DNA of 64,000 nucleotides, from positions 40,747-104,746 of the forward strand of contig JAWLAT010000017.1 of NCBI GenBank assembly GCA_041395325.1. Direction: 5' to 3'. Below are positions 52,976-61,837 of the stretch, one piece after another. Within the stretch, counting starts at the first letter, position 1. Every line of letters starts with the position of its first letter. A program made the position numbers and the translations under genes. A model generated the notes under the pieces. The model did not search any database and was not told where the DNA came from. It saw nothing but the letters and a program-made list of their open reading frames with translations. This stretch comes from JAWLAT01 sp041395325. Its GTDB lineage: Bacteria > Pseudomonadota > Gammaproteobacteria > Xanthomonadales > SZUA-5.

Positions 52976-53204
52976 GACCGATACCTGGATGCCGCGCCAG
53001 CCCACCGCCCGGCCGTGCCGCGCGCCTCGGGGGAAGGGCGCGGGTGCCGCGTCGATAGGGGTAGACCGACGAGTTCCGAGTCGGTGGTGCTGGCGCTGCA
53101 CACGAGGGGCTTGCTCCTTCGCATTGAAGTGCGAATGAGTCTCATTTAGATCAACGGATCTGTCAAGACACCGGCTCCGCCTCCTTCCGAAGAATTGACG
53201 CCCT

Positions 53205-53234
53205 TTGCGTGTTGTCAAGATGCTGGGATATACT
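53205..53234 (+). promoter_or_regulatory. Predicted sigma-70 promoter of rpsU
   Basis: TTGCGT (53205-53210), 18-base spacer, TATACT (53229-53234), about 50 bases upstream of the rpsU start. The -10 is strong for this GC-rich genome; the -35 is partial. The rest of the gap 52976-53281 holds nothing else I can name. Confidence 0.55.
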
Positions 53235-53281
53235 TGGCGGCTCGCTCGTTTACGAGCCCCTTGTGCTGCCCAGGAGATTCC

Positions 53282-53497
53282 ATGCCAAACGTCAAAGTCC
53301 GGGAGAACGAGCCGTTCGAGTTCGCCCTGCGTCGCTTCAAGCGGTCCTGTGAAAAGGCCGGTGTGCTGACCGAAGTGCGTCGTCGCGAGTTCTACGAAAA
53401 GCCGACTTCCGAGCGCAAGCGCAAGCTGGCTGCGGCCGTCAAGCGCAACGTTCGTCGCGTCTCCCGCGACATCACCAAGCGCAAGCGGCTGTACTGA
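53282..53497 (+). CDS. rpsU: 30S ribosomal protein S21
   Basis: A 71-residue basic protein: MPNVKVRENEPFEFALRRFKRSCEKAGVL and FYEKPTSERKRKLAAAVKR are diagnostic for bS21. It binds the 3' end of 16S rRNA region and helps start translation. AGGAGATTCC precedes the ATG. The usual downstream dnaG is not in this window: yqeY follows, then the order changes. Confidence 0.97.
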   Translation: MPNVKVRENEPFEFALRRFKRSCEKAGVLTEVRRREFYEKPTSERKRKLAAAVKRNVRRVSRDITKRKRLY

Positions 53498-53504
53498 TCG
53501 ACTC

Positions 53505-53951
53505 ATGTCCCTGAAAGACCAGATCACCGCGGACATGAAGTCCGCGATGCGCGCCGGCGAGAAGGAGAAGCTCGCCACGATCCGCCTGATCCAGGCAGCG
53601 ATCAAGCAGCGTGAGGTGGATGAGCGCATCGAGCTTGACGATACGCAGGTGCTGAGCGTGCTGGAGAAGATGCTCAAGCAACGGCGTGACTCTGTCAGCC
53701 AGTTCGCCGCCGCCGGTCGCCAGGATCTGGTCGACAAGGAACAGGCCGAGATCAGCGTGATCGAGGTCTACATGCCGCAGCCACTGAGCGAGGCCGAGCT
53801 GGCCGAGATCCTGGCTGCGTGCGTGAGCGAGGCCGGCGCCACGTCGGCCCGCGACATGGGCAAGGTGATGTCCTTGCTCAAGCCCCGCGTGGCCGGCCGA
53901 GCCGACATGCAGGCGCTCGCCGGCAAGGTCAAGGCCGCTCTCGGCGGCTGA
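53505..53951 (+). CDS. yqeY: GatB/YqeY domain-containing protein
   Basis: A 148-residue protein with MSLKDQITADMKSAMRAGEKEKLATIRL, KQRRDSVSQFAAAGRQDLVDKEQAEISVIEVYMPQPLSEAEL and DMGKVMSLLKPRVAGRADM, the YqeY fold related to the GatB tRNA-binding tail. Possibly helps tRNA amidotransferase. It starts 7 bases after rpsU, one transcript with it. In many relatives dnaG and rpoD follow; here a terminator and a divergent unit (amn) follow instead. Confidence 0.92.
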   Translation: MSLKDQITADMKSAMRAGEKEKLATIRLIQAAIKQREVDERIELDDTQVLSVLEKMLKQRRDSVSQFAAAGRQDLVDKEQAEISVIEVYMPQPLSEAELAEILAACVSEAGATSARDMGKVMSLLKPRVAGRADMQALAGKVKAALGG

Positions 53952-53961
53952 GATCAGGCGC

Positions 53962-53988
53962 AGGCGCCTCTGCGGCGCCTTGGCGTTT
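53962..53988 (+). terminator. Terminator after rpsU-yqeY
   Basis: A 7-bp GC-rich stem, AGGCGCC (53962-53968) against GGCGCCT (53974-53980), with a 5-base loop, followed by TGGCGTTTTG. It lies just after the yqeY stop. Confidence 0.7.
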
Positions 53989-54044
53989 TGAATTCCGACG
54001 ACTGACAGTGCCCTCCGCCGCGGCAGTGGGCACGCCCATCCTTG

Positions 54045-54821
54045 TCACTCGTCAAAGCGCAAGTGCTTCACGCTGCGACCTTCCTCGCGCACCTCGCGCA
54101 GGGCATCCAATCCGATCCGAATGTGATGATCGACGAAGGCTTCCGACACACGGCGGTCGCTCTCCTCGGTCTTGACACCCTCCGGAATCATCGGCTGATC
54201 GGAAACCAGCAGCAACGCACCCACCGGCACGCTGTTGGCAAAGCCCACGCTGAAGATCGTCGCCGTCTCCATGTCGATCGCCATGCAGCGGGTGCGCCGC
54301 AGGTATTCCTTGAACTCGTCGTCGTGTTCCCACACGCGCCGATTGGTCGTGTATACGGTCCCGGTCCAGTAATCCAATCCATGATCGCGAACGGTCGAGG
54401 ACACCGCGCGTTGCAGGTTGAAGGCCGGCAGTGCGGGCACCTCGGGCGGGAAATAGTCGTTGCTGGTGCCCTCGCCGCGGAGCGCAGCAATTGGCAGGAT
54501 CAGATCGCCCAGGCGGTTCTTTTTCTTCAGGCCGCCACACTTGCCCAGGAACAGCACGGCGCGAGGATGGACTGCGCCCAGCAGATCCATGATCGTGGCA
54601 GCATTGGCGCTGCCCATGCCGAAGTTGATCATCGTGACGCCACCGGCGGTCGCATTGGGCATGGGCCGGTCCGCCCCGGTGATGGTCGCGCCGGTCAGCT
54701 GGCAAAAGTGGGTCAGATAGCCATTGAAGTTGGTCAGCAGGATGTACTTGCTGAAGTCCTCGAGCGCCGTTCCGGTATAGCGTGGCAGCCAGTTGCCGGT
54801 GATCTCCGCCTTGGTGCGCAT
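54045..54821 (-). CDS. amn: AMP nucleosidase (short form)
   Basis: Splits AMP to adenine and ribose 5-phosphate. The 258-residue protein begins MRTKAEITGNWLPRYTG (start 54821; a 22-residue upstream extension is weak). Signature segments: TGADRPMPNATAGG, MINFGMGSANAATIMDLLG, VLFLGKCGGLKKKNRLGD, CMAIDMETATIFSVGFAN. This is the one-domain nucleoside-phosphorylase-fold form. It diverges from thiS across about 80 bases. Confidence 0.92.
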   Translation of the reverse strand: MRTKAEITGNWLPRYTGTALEDFSKYILLTNFNGYLTHFCQLTGATITGADRPMPNATAGGVTMINFGMGSANAATIMDLLGAVHPRAVLFLGKCGGLKKKNRLGDLILPIAALRGEGTSNDYFPPEVPALPAFNLQRAVSSTVRDHGLDYWTGTVYTTNRRVWEHDDEFKEYLRRTRCMAIDMETATIFSVGFANSVPVGALLLVSDQPMIPEGVKTEESDRRVSEAFVDHHIRIGLDALREVREEGRSVKHLRFDE

Positions 54822-54902
54822 GTATGCTCGCTTGCACTGCAAACCGGAATTATTGCGCAAAGCGTTCGTTGCCGCAGAGTGGCGCAAGGAGTATTGAAGC
54901 AG

Positions 54903-55106
54903 ATGATCGAATTTCAGCTCAACGGCCAGCTCCGATCAGTGCAGGAGAGCTGCACGATCGCCGATCTACTGGATCGCGAAGGTTGGGCGCAACGGCGCGT
55001 GGCGGTGGAATGCAACGGTCAGATCGTGCCGCGCTCGCAGCACGCGGTGGTGGCCGTCAACAGCGGCGATCGCATTGAGGTGGTGCAGGCCATGGGGGGC
55101 GGCTGA
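54903..55106 (+). CDS. thiS: Sulfur carrier protein ThiS
   Basis: A 67-residue ubiquitin-fold protein that carries sulfur as a C-terminal thiocarboxylate for the thiazole of thiamine. It reads MIEFQLNGQLRSVQES and ends GDRIEVVQAMGGG, with the diagnostic Gly-Gly terminus. No thiG follows: the next gene is on the other strand and encodes an EEP nuclease, so the thiazole synthase gene must be elsewhere. Confidence 0.93.
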   Translation: MIEFQLNGQLRSVQESCTIADLLDREGWAQRRVAVECNGQIVPRSQHAVVAVNSGDRIEVVQAMGGG

Positions 55107-55125
55107 GCCACGTGCCTGCGGAAGT

Positions 55126-55890
55126 TCAGACGGTCACCACGACCTCGAGTGGCAGATGATCGGAGAGTGCCAGGGGCAGCGTGCGGCAGCTCTGCACCTG
55201 CAGGTCGCGACTGACCAGCACGTGATCGATGGCCCGACGCGGCCGCCAGGATGGAAAGGTCGCCGGTGGTGAGGCGTCGGCGTGTTGCAGACCGGTGCGT
55301 TCACGGAAGGCACGGAAATCCCGGTCATCCGGCGCACAATTGAAGTCACCCATCAGCACGACCTTGCCGGCGTCCTCCACCAGATCGGCGATCAGATCCC
55401 ACTGCGGCTTGCGCGATGCCGGACCCAAAGACAGGTGCGCAATGATCACGGCCAACTGGTGTTCGGCCGAACCCACTCTGGCCAGCAGCGCACCGCGACC
55501 ACGGATTCTCCCGGGCAGCGGATGATCCTCGGCGGCCCCAATTGGCAACCGGCTGAGCAGGCAGTTGGTGCTGTGAGCGATCGGACCGACGCGGCGATTG
55601 CCCTGCTGGGTCCAATAGGGAAAGTCAGCCGTTTCGGCGAGATAGCGGGCCTGATTGAGAAAGCCGCTGCGCAGGCTGCCGCCATCGGCTTCCTGCAGGC
55701 CGACGAGGTCGTACTCCGCCAGCCAGGGCACCAGCGCGGCCAGGTTGCGCTGCTTGCCGGAATCCGGCAGCACATGCTTCCAGCTGTGTGTCAGATAGTG
55801 TCGATAGCGCTGGGTCGCATTCCCGGCCTGAATATTGAAGCTGAGAATGCGCAGGCGAACGGGGCCCGCATCGATCCGGGGCCCCGCCAT
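55126..55890 (-). CDS. Endonuclease/exonuclease/phosphatase (EEP) family protein
   Basis: A 254-residue protein of the EEP fold. Order of motifs: ILSFNIQAGN, GLQEADGG (metal Glu), LLSRLPIG, IIAHLSLG, LMGDFNCAPDD, IDHVLVSRD, LALSDHLPLEV (catalytic Asp-His). Phosphodiesterase on nucleic acid or other phosphodiesters; exact substrate unknown. No signal peptide. It follows the dsbA gene on the same strand and is the last in that run. Confidence 0.88.
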   Translation of the reverse strand: MAGPRIDAGPVRLRILSFNIQAGNATQRYRHYLTHSWKHVLPDSGKQRNLAALVPWLAEYDLVGLQEADGGSLRSGFLNQARYLAETADFPYWTQQGNRRVGPIAHSTNCLLSRLPIGAAEDHPLPGRIRGRGALLARVGSAEHQLAVIIAHLSLGPASRKPQWDLIADLVEDAGKVVLMGDFNCAPDDRDFRAFRERTGLQHADASPPATFPSWRPRRAIDHVLVSRDLQVQSCRTLPLALSDHLPLEVVVTV

Positions 55891-55898
55891 GGCCTGAC

Positions 55899-56549
55899 TC
55901 AGGGCGCCGCCTTCTCGGCTTTGGGGCGCTCGGAAGCCGCCTTCTGAATCAGAAAATCGAGCAGCGCGAAGGCCGCCTTCTCCGAACCGCCCGCCGTGGC
56001 CACGCTGAAGCGGTACTTGCCATCGACGATGATCTCCGGTGTGCCACGCACGCCCATGCGAGGCACCAATTCCTTGGAGCGCTTCAGCTTGGTCTCGACC
56101 GCAAAGGACGAGGCCGTCTGCTTGAAGGTTTCCGGATCGACGCCGTACTTGGCGTAAAAGGCGGTCAGATCATCCACCGTACGAATCTGCAGGTGCTCGA
56201 TGTGCAGGGCGTTGAACAGCGCCTGATGGGTCTTGTCGAGCACCTTCAGGGCTTCGGCCGTGTAGTAGGCGCGCGCATAGAACTCCCAGGCTGGGTTCCA
56301 CGCTGCCGGCATCATGACGACTTCGACATTGTCCGGCTTGTTCTTCTTCCAGGCGGCCAGATGCGGCTCGAAATTGGCGCAGTGGATGCACGCGTAGCTA
56401 AACACTTCGAGCACTTCAATCTTGTCGCCGGTCGACGGCGCCTGCGCCGGGCTGACCAGGAAGTAGTTCTGGCCCTCATGCCAGAGCGCCTGGGCCTGCA
56501 CCAGCGGCGCGGCAATCAGGATGGCAAGAGCAAGGAAAATACGTCGCAT
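55899..56549 (-). CDS. dsbA: Thiol:disulfide oxidoreductase DsbA
   Basis: A 216-residue periplasmic oxidoreductase that makes disulfides. The signal peptide ends near VQA-QAL; the active site is CIHC at Cys 54 and Cys 57 (the usual DsbA form is CPHC, and CIHC is common in Xanthomonadales), and the cis-Pro loop reads VRGTPEIIVDGKY. Start at 56549. It could serve the many Cys-containing secreted proteins of this window (inference). Confidence 0.93.
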   Translation of the reverse strand: MRRIFLALAILIAAPLVQAQALWHEGQNYFLVSPAQAPSTGDKIEVLEVFSYACIHCANFEPHLAAWKKNKPDNVEVVMMPAAWNPAWEFYARAYYTAEALKVLDKTHQALFNALHIEHLQIRTVDDLTAFYAKYGVDPETFKQTASSFAVETKLKRSKELVPRMGVRGTPEIIVDGKYRFSVATAGGSEKAAFALLDFLIQKAASERPKAEKAAP

Positions 56550-56735
56550 GAATGGCTCCCATTGAATTGGACGCAAGGCGCCGAGAGACTGCCACGGCGC
56601 GGCTGAAGTTCCGTTGAAGGATGCCATGAGCCAGTGGCGCAGGCACGCCGGCAGCGCAGTCGAATCAGGACTAGACGACGAGCAGGCCGGGCGCCGCGTC
56701 CAACCGAGCCTGACAGCCTCAGGCGAACAGGCGAA

Positions 56736-57377
56736 TCAGCCGCCGTGCAGGCCTTCCAGATAGGAGGCCAGCGCCTCGATCTCGGCATCCGTCAGCGTGG
56801 CGGCGATGGCCGACATGGCCAGATTGTTGCCCTCTGCGTCGCCGTAGACGGCCCCGTCACGGAAGCGCCGCAGCATGTCGGCGGTGTAGGTCGCGTGCTG
56901 TCCGGCCAAGCTCGGGTAGGGCACCAGCGGATTGCCGTGGCCCGTTGGACCATGGCAGCCCATGCAGGCCGGAATCCCGCGCTTGGCGTCACCACCACGG
57001 TAGAGCTGCTGGCCCGTGGCGACCATGCTCTCGTCAGCCACACCGGTCTGCACCGTCAGCGTGGCGAAGTGCGCGCCAAGATCCAGCATGTCCTGCTCAC
57101 TCAGCGGCAATGCGAAACCCGCCATGATGGCGTTGTCCCGCTTGCCTTCCTTGAACAGCGCCAGGTGCCGAGCGGTGTAGTCAGCATGCTGGCCGGCCAG
57201 CTTCGGGTACTGCGGGTCGGTGCTGTTGCCATCCAATCCGTGGCAGGCGCCGCAGACGGCAGCCTTGGTGGCACCGGCAGCGGCATCACCGACAGGCATC
57301 GCAGAGTGCTCTTCGGCGGCCATGACGGCATGGCTGGCGGCAAACAGGACAAATGCAGCGAGAGATCGCACGCGCAT
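56736..57377 (-). CDS. Cytochrome c4-type diheme cytochrome
   Basis: A 213-residue periplasmic cytochrome. Signal peptide (AASHAVMA-AEE), then two heme c sites: CGACH (Cys 42-His 46) and CMGCH (Cys 138-His 142). Met ligands are likely in NAIMAGFA and NNLAMSAIA. Tandem cytochrome c domains of this size match cytochrome c4, which passes electrons to terminal oxidases. Neighbours dsbA and algR/algZ are the usual order. Confidence 0.92.
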   Translation of the reverse strand: MRVRSLAAFVLFAASHAVMAAEEHSAMPVGDAAAGATKAAVCGACHGLDGNSTDPQYPKLAGQHADYTARHLALFKEGKRDNAIMAGFALPLSEQDMLDLGAHFATLTVQTGVADESMVATGQQLYRGGDAKRGIPACMGCHGPTGHGNPLVPYPSLAGQHATYTADMLRRFRDGAVYGDAEGNNLAMSAIAATLTDAEIEALASYLEGLHGG

Positions 57378-57534
57378 GGACGGGTCCTTCGAGAATCGGC
57401 TGTGGCAACCTTGGTGGATCGGGCAGGACGCCCGCCAGAGCCGCGTTTTATAGCAGTGCGGCAAGAAGAGGGTCAACTCGAAAACGCGTCCACAGGCGCC
57501 TGGAGCCGCCCCTTTCAACCGTCGTCTTCCTGCC

Positions 57535-58242
57535 TCAGACGCGGCTGCGCAGGTGGCGGCGAACCTGCGCCAGGTTGCGTCGACTGACCTCCAGCGCCAC
57601 CCCGCTGCGCAGGCAGGCCTGCACGATGCCACCGCTGCGACGCAAGCCGACCAGTTCGCTGCCGGCCACCAGGCAATTTCGGTGGACCCGCAGAAAGTGC
57701 TCGGGATAGCGCTCTTCCAGTGAGACCAGGGAATCTTCGATCAACGCCACCTGCTGTGCCGTGTGCACCTCGACGTATTTGGCGTCGGCCAGCAGGTAGT
57801 GCACTTCGCGCAGCGGAATCAGGCGGATCTCACCGCGGATTCGCGTCTGCAGGTGAGGCTCATGGGCATCCGCACCGCCACCACCGAGCGCCCGGCGGGC
57901 ACGGTCGAGCGCTTGTCGCAGTCGTTCCGGCCGGACCGGCTTGACCAGATAGTCCACCGCTTCGACATCAAAGGCGCTCACGGCATGTTCGTCATAAGCG
58001 GTGCAGAAGACCAGTGCGGGCGGGCGCTGCAGTTCACGCAGTCGCCGAGCCGCGTCGAGTCCGTCCATACCCGGCATGCGAATGTCCAGCAGCACCAGAT
58101 CCGGCTGCTGTTGCTGGATCTTGAGCAGGCATTCTTCACCACTTTGTGCGGTGCCGACGACGTCGCAGTCGGCTTGCGCAGCCACCAGTTGCGCCAGGCG
58201 CTGTCGCGCCAGCGGTTCATCGTCGACGATCAGGACCTTCAT
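57535..58242 (-). CDS. algR: LytTR-type response regulator (AlgR-like)
   Basis: A 235-residue regulator. Receiver domain with phospho-acceptor Asp 53 (LVLLDIRMPGMDG), acidic pocket IVDDEPLARQR and Lys 101 (VDYLVKPVR). A LytTR DNA-binding domain occupies ~140-230 (LIPLREVHYLLADAKYVEV, HRNCLVAG). It overlaps the kinase gene by 26 bases. AlgR of Pseudomonas controls alginate and twitching motility; here the targets are not visible, so the symbol rests on family and context. Confidence 0.88.
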   Translation of the reverse strand: MKVLIVDDEPLARQRLAQLVAAQADCDVVGTAQSGEECLLKIQQQQPDLVLLDIRMPGMDGLDAARRLRELQRPPALVFCTAYDEHAVSAFDVEAVDYLVKPVRPERLRQALDRARRALGGGGADAHEPHLQTRIRGEIRLIPLREVHYLLADAKYVEVHTAQQVALIEDSLVSLEERYPEHFLRVHRNCLVAGSELVGLRRSGGIVQACLRSGVALEVSRRNLAQVRRHLRSRV

Positions 58243-59293
58243 CGATGGGTATCCATAGCCGAGCCAGATGGTAGTCATCGGTGACCTCACATTGCAGGTC
58301 GGCCCGATCACCGAAGCGATGCCGCAGACGAGCGCGGATGTTGGTGACGGCTTCACCAGCACCACGATGCCGCGCGCCGGCACTGGCCACCGGGTTGCCG
58401 ACCTGCAGCAGCCAACGGTCTCCGTCACGCCTGCCCTCGATGCGCAGCAGGCCACCGTCGGGCAGCGCCTGAATGCCGTGGTAGACCGCATTCTCCACCA
58501 GCGGCTGCAGCACCAGCGGCGGCAGCGCCAGTTGCTCGGGCAGTTGCAGATCCCACTCGACCCGCAGTCGGTCGCCCAGGCGCTCGGACTCGAGTGCCAG
58601 ATAGCGCCGACACAGATCCACTTCCTCACTCAGAGCGATGCTGTGTTCGCCCGCGCGCAGGCTGGCTCGGAACAAGTCGGAAAGGTCCAGCAAGGCCGAC
58701 TCGGCTGCGTCTGGCCGGACGTGAATCAGCATGGCCACGGTATTGAGGCTGTTGAACAGGAAGTGCGGACGGATCCGAGCCTGCAGGGCATCGGCTTCGA
58801 CCCGAGCGTGCGCGCGCACCTGCTGCTGCCACTGGCTGTGCACGAAGGCGTAGCGCAACGCTGCCGCAATGATCAGTCCGGCGCTGGTGGTGCTGCCGAA
58901 AACGAAAGCCGTCAGGCTGCGACCGGCGCCGCTCAGACCCAGGCCCAGTTGCCGGTCCACGTATCCCACGGCCAGCGCACCGAGCAGACAGGTCAGCACA
59001 CACATCAGCCAGGCCAGCGAGCCGCCCAGCAAGGCCGGCCAGCGCAATAGCCAGGGCCGGCTCAGGCACAGTCCGACCACACAGGTCAGCGACAGCCATT
59101 GCACATAAAGACTGACCGGACCGACGCGGCGCCAGCCGGCGACCGCGGAAATACCTTCCTCGGCAAATGGCGCCAGCACGGCGACCAGCGCGACCAGTTC
59201 AGCGACCAGCACAATGGTCAGCACTGCCTCCCAGCGACAGAGCTCCGGCAACCAGCCGTCGCGCAGGCGAGTGTCGGCGGAATGGCCGGCCAT
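58217..59293 (-). CDS. algZ: LytS-type sensor histidine kinase (AlgZ/FimS-like)
   Basis: A 358-residue kinase with about four membrane helices in the first 145 residues (VLTIVLVAELVALVAVLA, WLMCVLTCLLGALAVGYV, LIIAAALRYAF). The phospho-accepting His 177 is in ARIRPHFLFNSLNTV, the LytS-family signature, and the ATP-binding region contains LVLQPLVENAVYHG. It precedes and overlaps algR, so the two form a two-component system. Confidence 0.88.
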   Translation of the reverse strand: MAGHSADTRLRDGWLPELCRWEAVLTIVLVAELVALVAVLAPFAEEGISAVAGWRRVGPVSLYVQWLSLTCVVGLCLSRPWLLRWPALLGGSLAWLMCVLTCLLGALAVGYVDRQLGLGLSGAGRSLTAFVFGSTTSAGLIIAAALRYAFVHSQWQQQVRAHARVEADALQARIRPHFLFNSLNTVAMLIHVRPDAAESALLDLSDLFRASLRAGEHSIALSEEVDLCRRYLALESERLGDRLRVEWDLQLPEQLALPPLVLQPLVENAVYHGIQALPDGGLLRIEGRRDGDRWLLQVGNPVASAGARHRGAGEAVTNIRARLRHRFGDRADLQCEVTDDYHLARLWIPIDEGPDRRR

Positions 59294-59297
59294 GGCG

Positions 59298-59957
59298 TCA
59301 GTCGAACAAGTGCTGCTCGAACCAGTCACCCAGCGCCCGAATTTCCTCCAGGCAGACCTGATGCGCCATCGGATAGCTGTGCCAATCAACCTGGAATCCG
59401 CGCGCCTGCAGCCGATCTCGCGACAACTCGCCCAGCGCCTGCGGAACGACCGGATCGAAACGGCCGTGGGCCATGAACAATGGCCGCTCGAAGGCCGTCG
59501 GATCGGCGCCCTCGAACAAGCGCAGGTCCAGCGGCAAGTAGCTCGACAGCACGACCAGCCCAAGTATCGGTCGGCGACTGATCAGTGCGGTGGCCAGCGT
59601 GATCGCACCGCCCTGCGAAAAGCCCGCCAGCAGGACCTGACGTCCGGCCGAAACCTCCAGGTCAACCAGCTGCTCGATGCGCTGGACCGAGTCACGGATG
59701 CCGGCCTCATCCTGTTTGGAGGCCAGATCCATGCCGAGAATGTCGTACCAGGCCCGCATGCGCATGCCGCCATTGACCGTGACCGGCCGCACCGGCGCAT
59801 GCGGAAAGACAAAACGCAGCGCGGGCCAGTGCGGTCGCACGAGTTCCGGCACGATGCCCTCGAAGTCGTGACCATCAGCGCCCAGGCCATGCAGCCAGAG
59901 CACGGTCTGCTTGGCATCAGCGCCCGTTTCCCGGACCACGGTCTGCAAGCCTTCCAT
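59298..59957 (-). CDS. Carboxylesterase (alpha/beta hydrolase)
   Basis: A 219-residue enzyme of the carboxylesterase/phospholipase family (YpfH/EstB-like). The nucleophile elbow is GFSQGG, the N-terminal LWLHGLGADGHDFEG is the oxyanion loop, and the Asp (RFDPVV) and His (YPMAHQV) of the triad are in place. AGGAG eight bases before the ATG at 59957 fixes the start over an upstream GTG. It ends 4 bases before the algZ start and is probably upstream in the same run. Substrate unknown. Confidence 0.9.
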   Translation of the reverse strand: MEGLQTVVRETGADAKQTVLWLHGLGADGHDFEGIVPELVRPHWPALRFVFPHAPVRPVTVNGGMRMRAWYDILGMDLASKQDEAGIRDSVQRIEQLVDLEVSAGRQVLLAGFSQGGAITLATALISRRPILGLVVLSSYLPLDLRLFEGADPTAFERPLFMAHGRFDPVVPQALGELSRDRLQARGFQVDWHSYPMAHQVCLEEIRALGDWFEQHLFD

Positions 59958-60088
59958 GCGCACGACTCCTGTTTGATGCAGCGCGCAGATTACCTTGCGC
60001 CCGCAGCGGCTTCACCCCCACAAAGCGACCATCCCGTCGCGGCCGGCAACTGCTAACGTCTGCATTGCACTCCACCGGAGCGGAGATC

Positions 60089-60769
60089 ATGGCGACCTCT
60101 CCCCCGCCCGATCTGGCAGACCGCATCCAGCGCGGCGTGGTCTGGCTGCTGGTGGCAGTGATGGCAATCGAGGCCATCGTGGCCGGATGGCTGGGACGCT
60201 GGCTGCAAATGCTCGTGGTGCTGGCGGTGATGGGCCTCACGCTGGCGCCGCTGGCCTTGAGCCGACGCTTCGCCGTGCACGTGCCACCGCAGTTTCAGGT
60301 GCTGGTGATCGCCTTCGTCTTTGCCGCGCTCTATCTGGGCGAGGTGCGTGGCTACTACACCCGCTACTGGTGGTGGGATATCGCGCTGCACACCAGTTCG
60401 GGTGCGCTGCTGGGCATCCTCGGCTTCCTGCTGGTCTATGTCCTCAACGAAAACCGTCGCATCGATCTGCACCTGAGTCCGGGCTTCGTGGCGCTGTTTG
60501 CCTTCGGCTTCGCGCTGGCGGCGGGCGCGCTGTGGGAGATTTTCGAGTTCAGCATGGACAAGCTGGTTGGCACGCGCATGCAAAAGCCGATGCTGGGTGA
60601 TCTTTCGGGGCTGACCGACACCATGTGGGACCTGATCGTCGACGCCCTCGGCGCGCTGCTGGCTGCCCTGTACGGCTGGCGCTACCTGCGGCGGGGTCAG
60701 CGCTCGCTGCTGCGCCAGCTGATCGAGCGTTTCGTCAGCAGCAACCCGCGGCTGTTCCGACGCGGCTAG
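60089..60769 (+). CDS. Integral membrane protein, DUF2238-like
   Basis: A 226-residue protein with about six hydrophobic helices. WWWDIALHTSSGALLGILGFLLVYVLNE and FGFALAAGALWEIFEFSMD, and DTMWDLIVDALGALLAALYG, resemble DUF2238-type membrane proteins (His, Glu and Asp in helices could bind metal). CGGAG precedes the ATG at 60089. Function unknown. Confidence 0.72.
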   Translation: MATSPPPDLADRIQRGVVWLLVAVMAIEAIVAGWLGRWLQMLVVLAVMGLTLAPLALSRRFAVHVPPQFQVLVIAFVFAALYLGEVRGYYTRYWWWDIALHTSSGALLGILGFLLVYVLNENRRIDLHLSPGFVALFAFGFALAAGALWEIFEFSMDKLVGTRMQKPMLGDLSGLTDTMWDLIVDALGALLAALYGWRYLRRGQRSLLRQLIERFVSSNPRLFRRG

Positions 60770-60835
60770 TCGATCACGTCAACCGGTCGGATTCGCCTGC
60801 GTTGCTGGACCCGTGCTCAAACCGACATCCTGCCC

Positions 60836-61819
60836 ATGACAAAGCTGCTGCGGACGCTGTTGCTCGCCGGGTGCCTGGCCACCACACCAACCCTCGCCGC
60901 ATTGCGTGAAGCCTTTGTCGATCCCGTGCAAACCGGCGACGGGATCCGGCCACTGCTGGAGCTGCCCGGTGCCAATCAGCGTGATCTGCGCCACTTCCTG
61001 GCGATCGACGACGCGCGCCGCAATGGCTTTCTCTACGTGCATCTGGCCGGCAGCGGTGGGCTGCCGGAAAACTCGCTGGAGATCATCCGCGAGGCGGCCA
61101 GTCGGGGCTATCACGCCGTCTCACTGGCCTATCCGAACTGGCCCAGCGTCACGGACCTGACCATCGCCGGCGGCGATCTGGCCGCGCCGGGGCAAGTCCG
61201 GGCCGAGCGCCTCTATGGCGAGGATGTCAGCCCCCTGGTCGACGTGGACCAGCCGAATTCCGTGGTCAACCGACTCGTCCGGCTGCTACTGACCCTGCAG
61301 GATTCGCATCCTGACGAGGGCTGGGGTCGATTCCTTCAACAATCTCAGCCCGATTGGTCGCACATCGTCGTCGGCGGACACAGCCAGGGAGCCGGGCACG
61401 CGGCCTATCTGGCCCAGGAGCAGGCGCTGGCCGGTGCGCTGCTGTTTGGCGGCCCCGGCGATTTCGTCACCGGACTGGGCGTCGCCGAGTGGGTCCAGCG
61501 GCCCCTGCAGATCGAAGCTCGCGGAGTCTACGGTTTCGTCCACCAGCAGGATCCGAACTATGCCCTGTTCCAGCTGACCCAGGGCATCCTCGGCCTGAGC
61601 CAGGGTGGACCGACTCAGAATGTGGATCTGATTGCGCCTTCGCAGTGGCTGGCCAATCGGCTGGACAGCAGTCGCATCGACGTACCGGAGGCCAATTTTC
61701 ATGGTGCGGTCGTGGTCGACGACAGTCTGCCGACCGACCCGGACGGGTCGATCGGCTATGCACCGGTCTGGCGCTACATGCTGGGGGTCGCTCTGTTCGC
61801 CGATGGCGCCGAACCCTGA
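60836..61819 (+). CDS. Secreted alpha/beta hydrolase (BPSS1187-like)
   Basis: A 327-residue protein with a signal peptide (LLLAGCLATTPTLA-ALR). The nucleophile is in VVGGHSQGAGHAAYL; the oxyanion region is FLYVHLAGSGGLPEN. A conserved Asp and the His in NFHGAVVVDD complete a plausible triad. BPSS1187-type family (recalled from Burkholderia). The C-terminus reads ALFADGAEP, which looks like the DGFE tails of other secreted proteins here. Substrate unknown. Confidence 0.75.
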   Translation: MTKLLRTLLLAGCLATTPTLAALREAFVDPVQTGDGIRPLLELPGANQRDLRHFLAIDDARRNGFLYVHLAGSGGLPENSLEIIREAASRGYHAVSLAYPNWPSVTDLTIAGGDLAAPGQVRAERLYGEDVSPLVDVDQPNSVVNRLVRLLLTLQDSHPDEGWGRFLQQSQPDWSHIVVGGHSQGAGHAAYLAQEQALAGALLFGGPGDFVTGLGVAEWVQRPLQIEARGVYGFVHQQDPNYALFQLTQGILGLSQGGPTQNVDLIAPSQWLANRLDSSRIDVPEANFHGAVVVDDSLPTDPDGSIGYAPVWRYMLGVALFADGAEP

Positions 61820-61837
61820 TTCGCCAGTCGGCGGAGC

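Noticed and set aside
54822..54902. TPP riboswitch upstream of thiS
   Set aside because: No CTGAGA/ACCTGA-type core was found in the 81-base gap.
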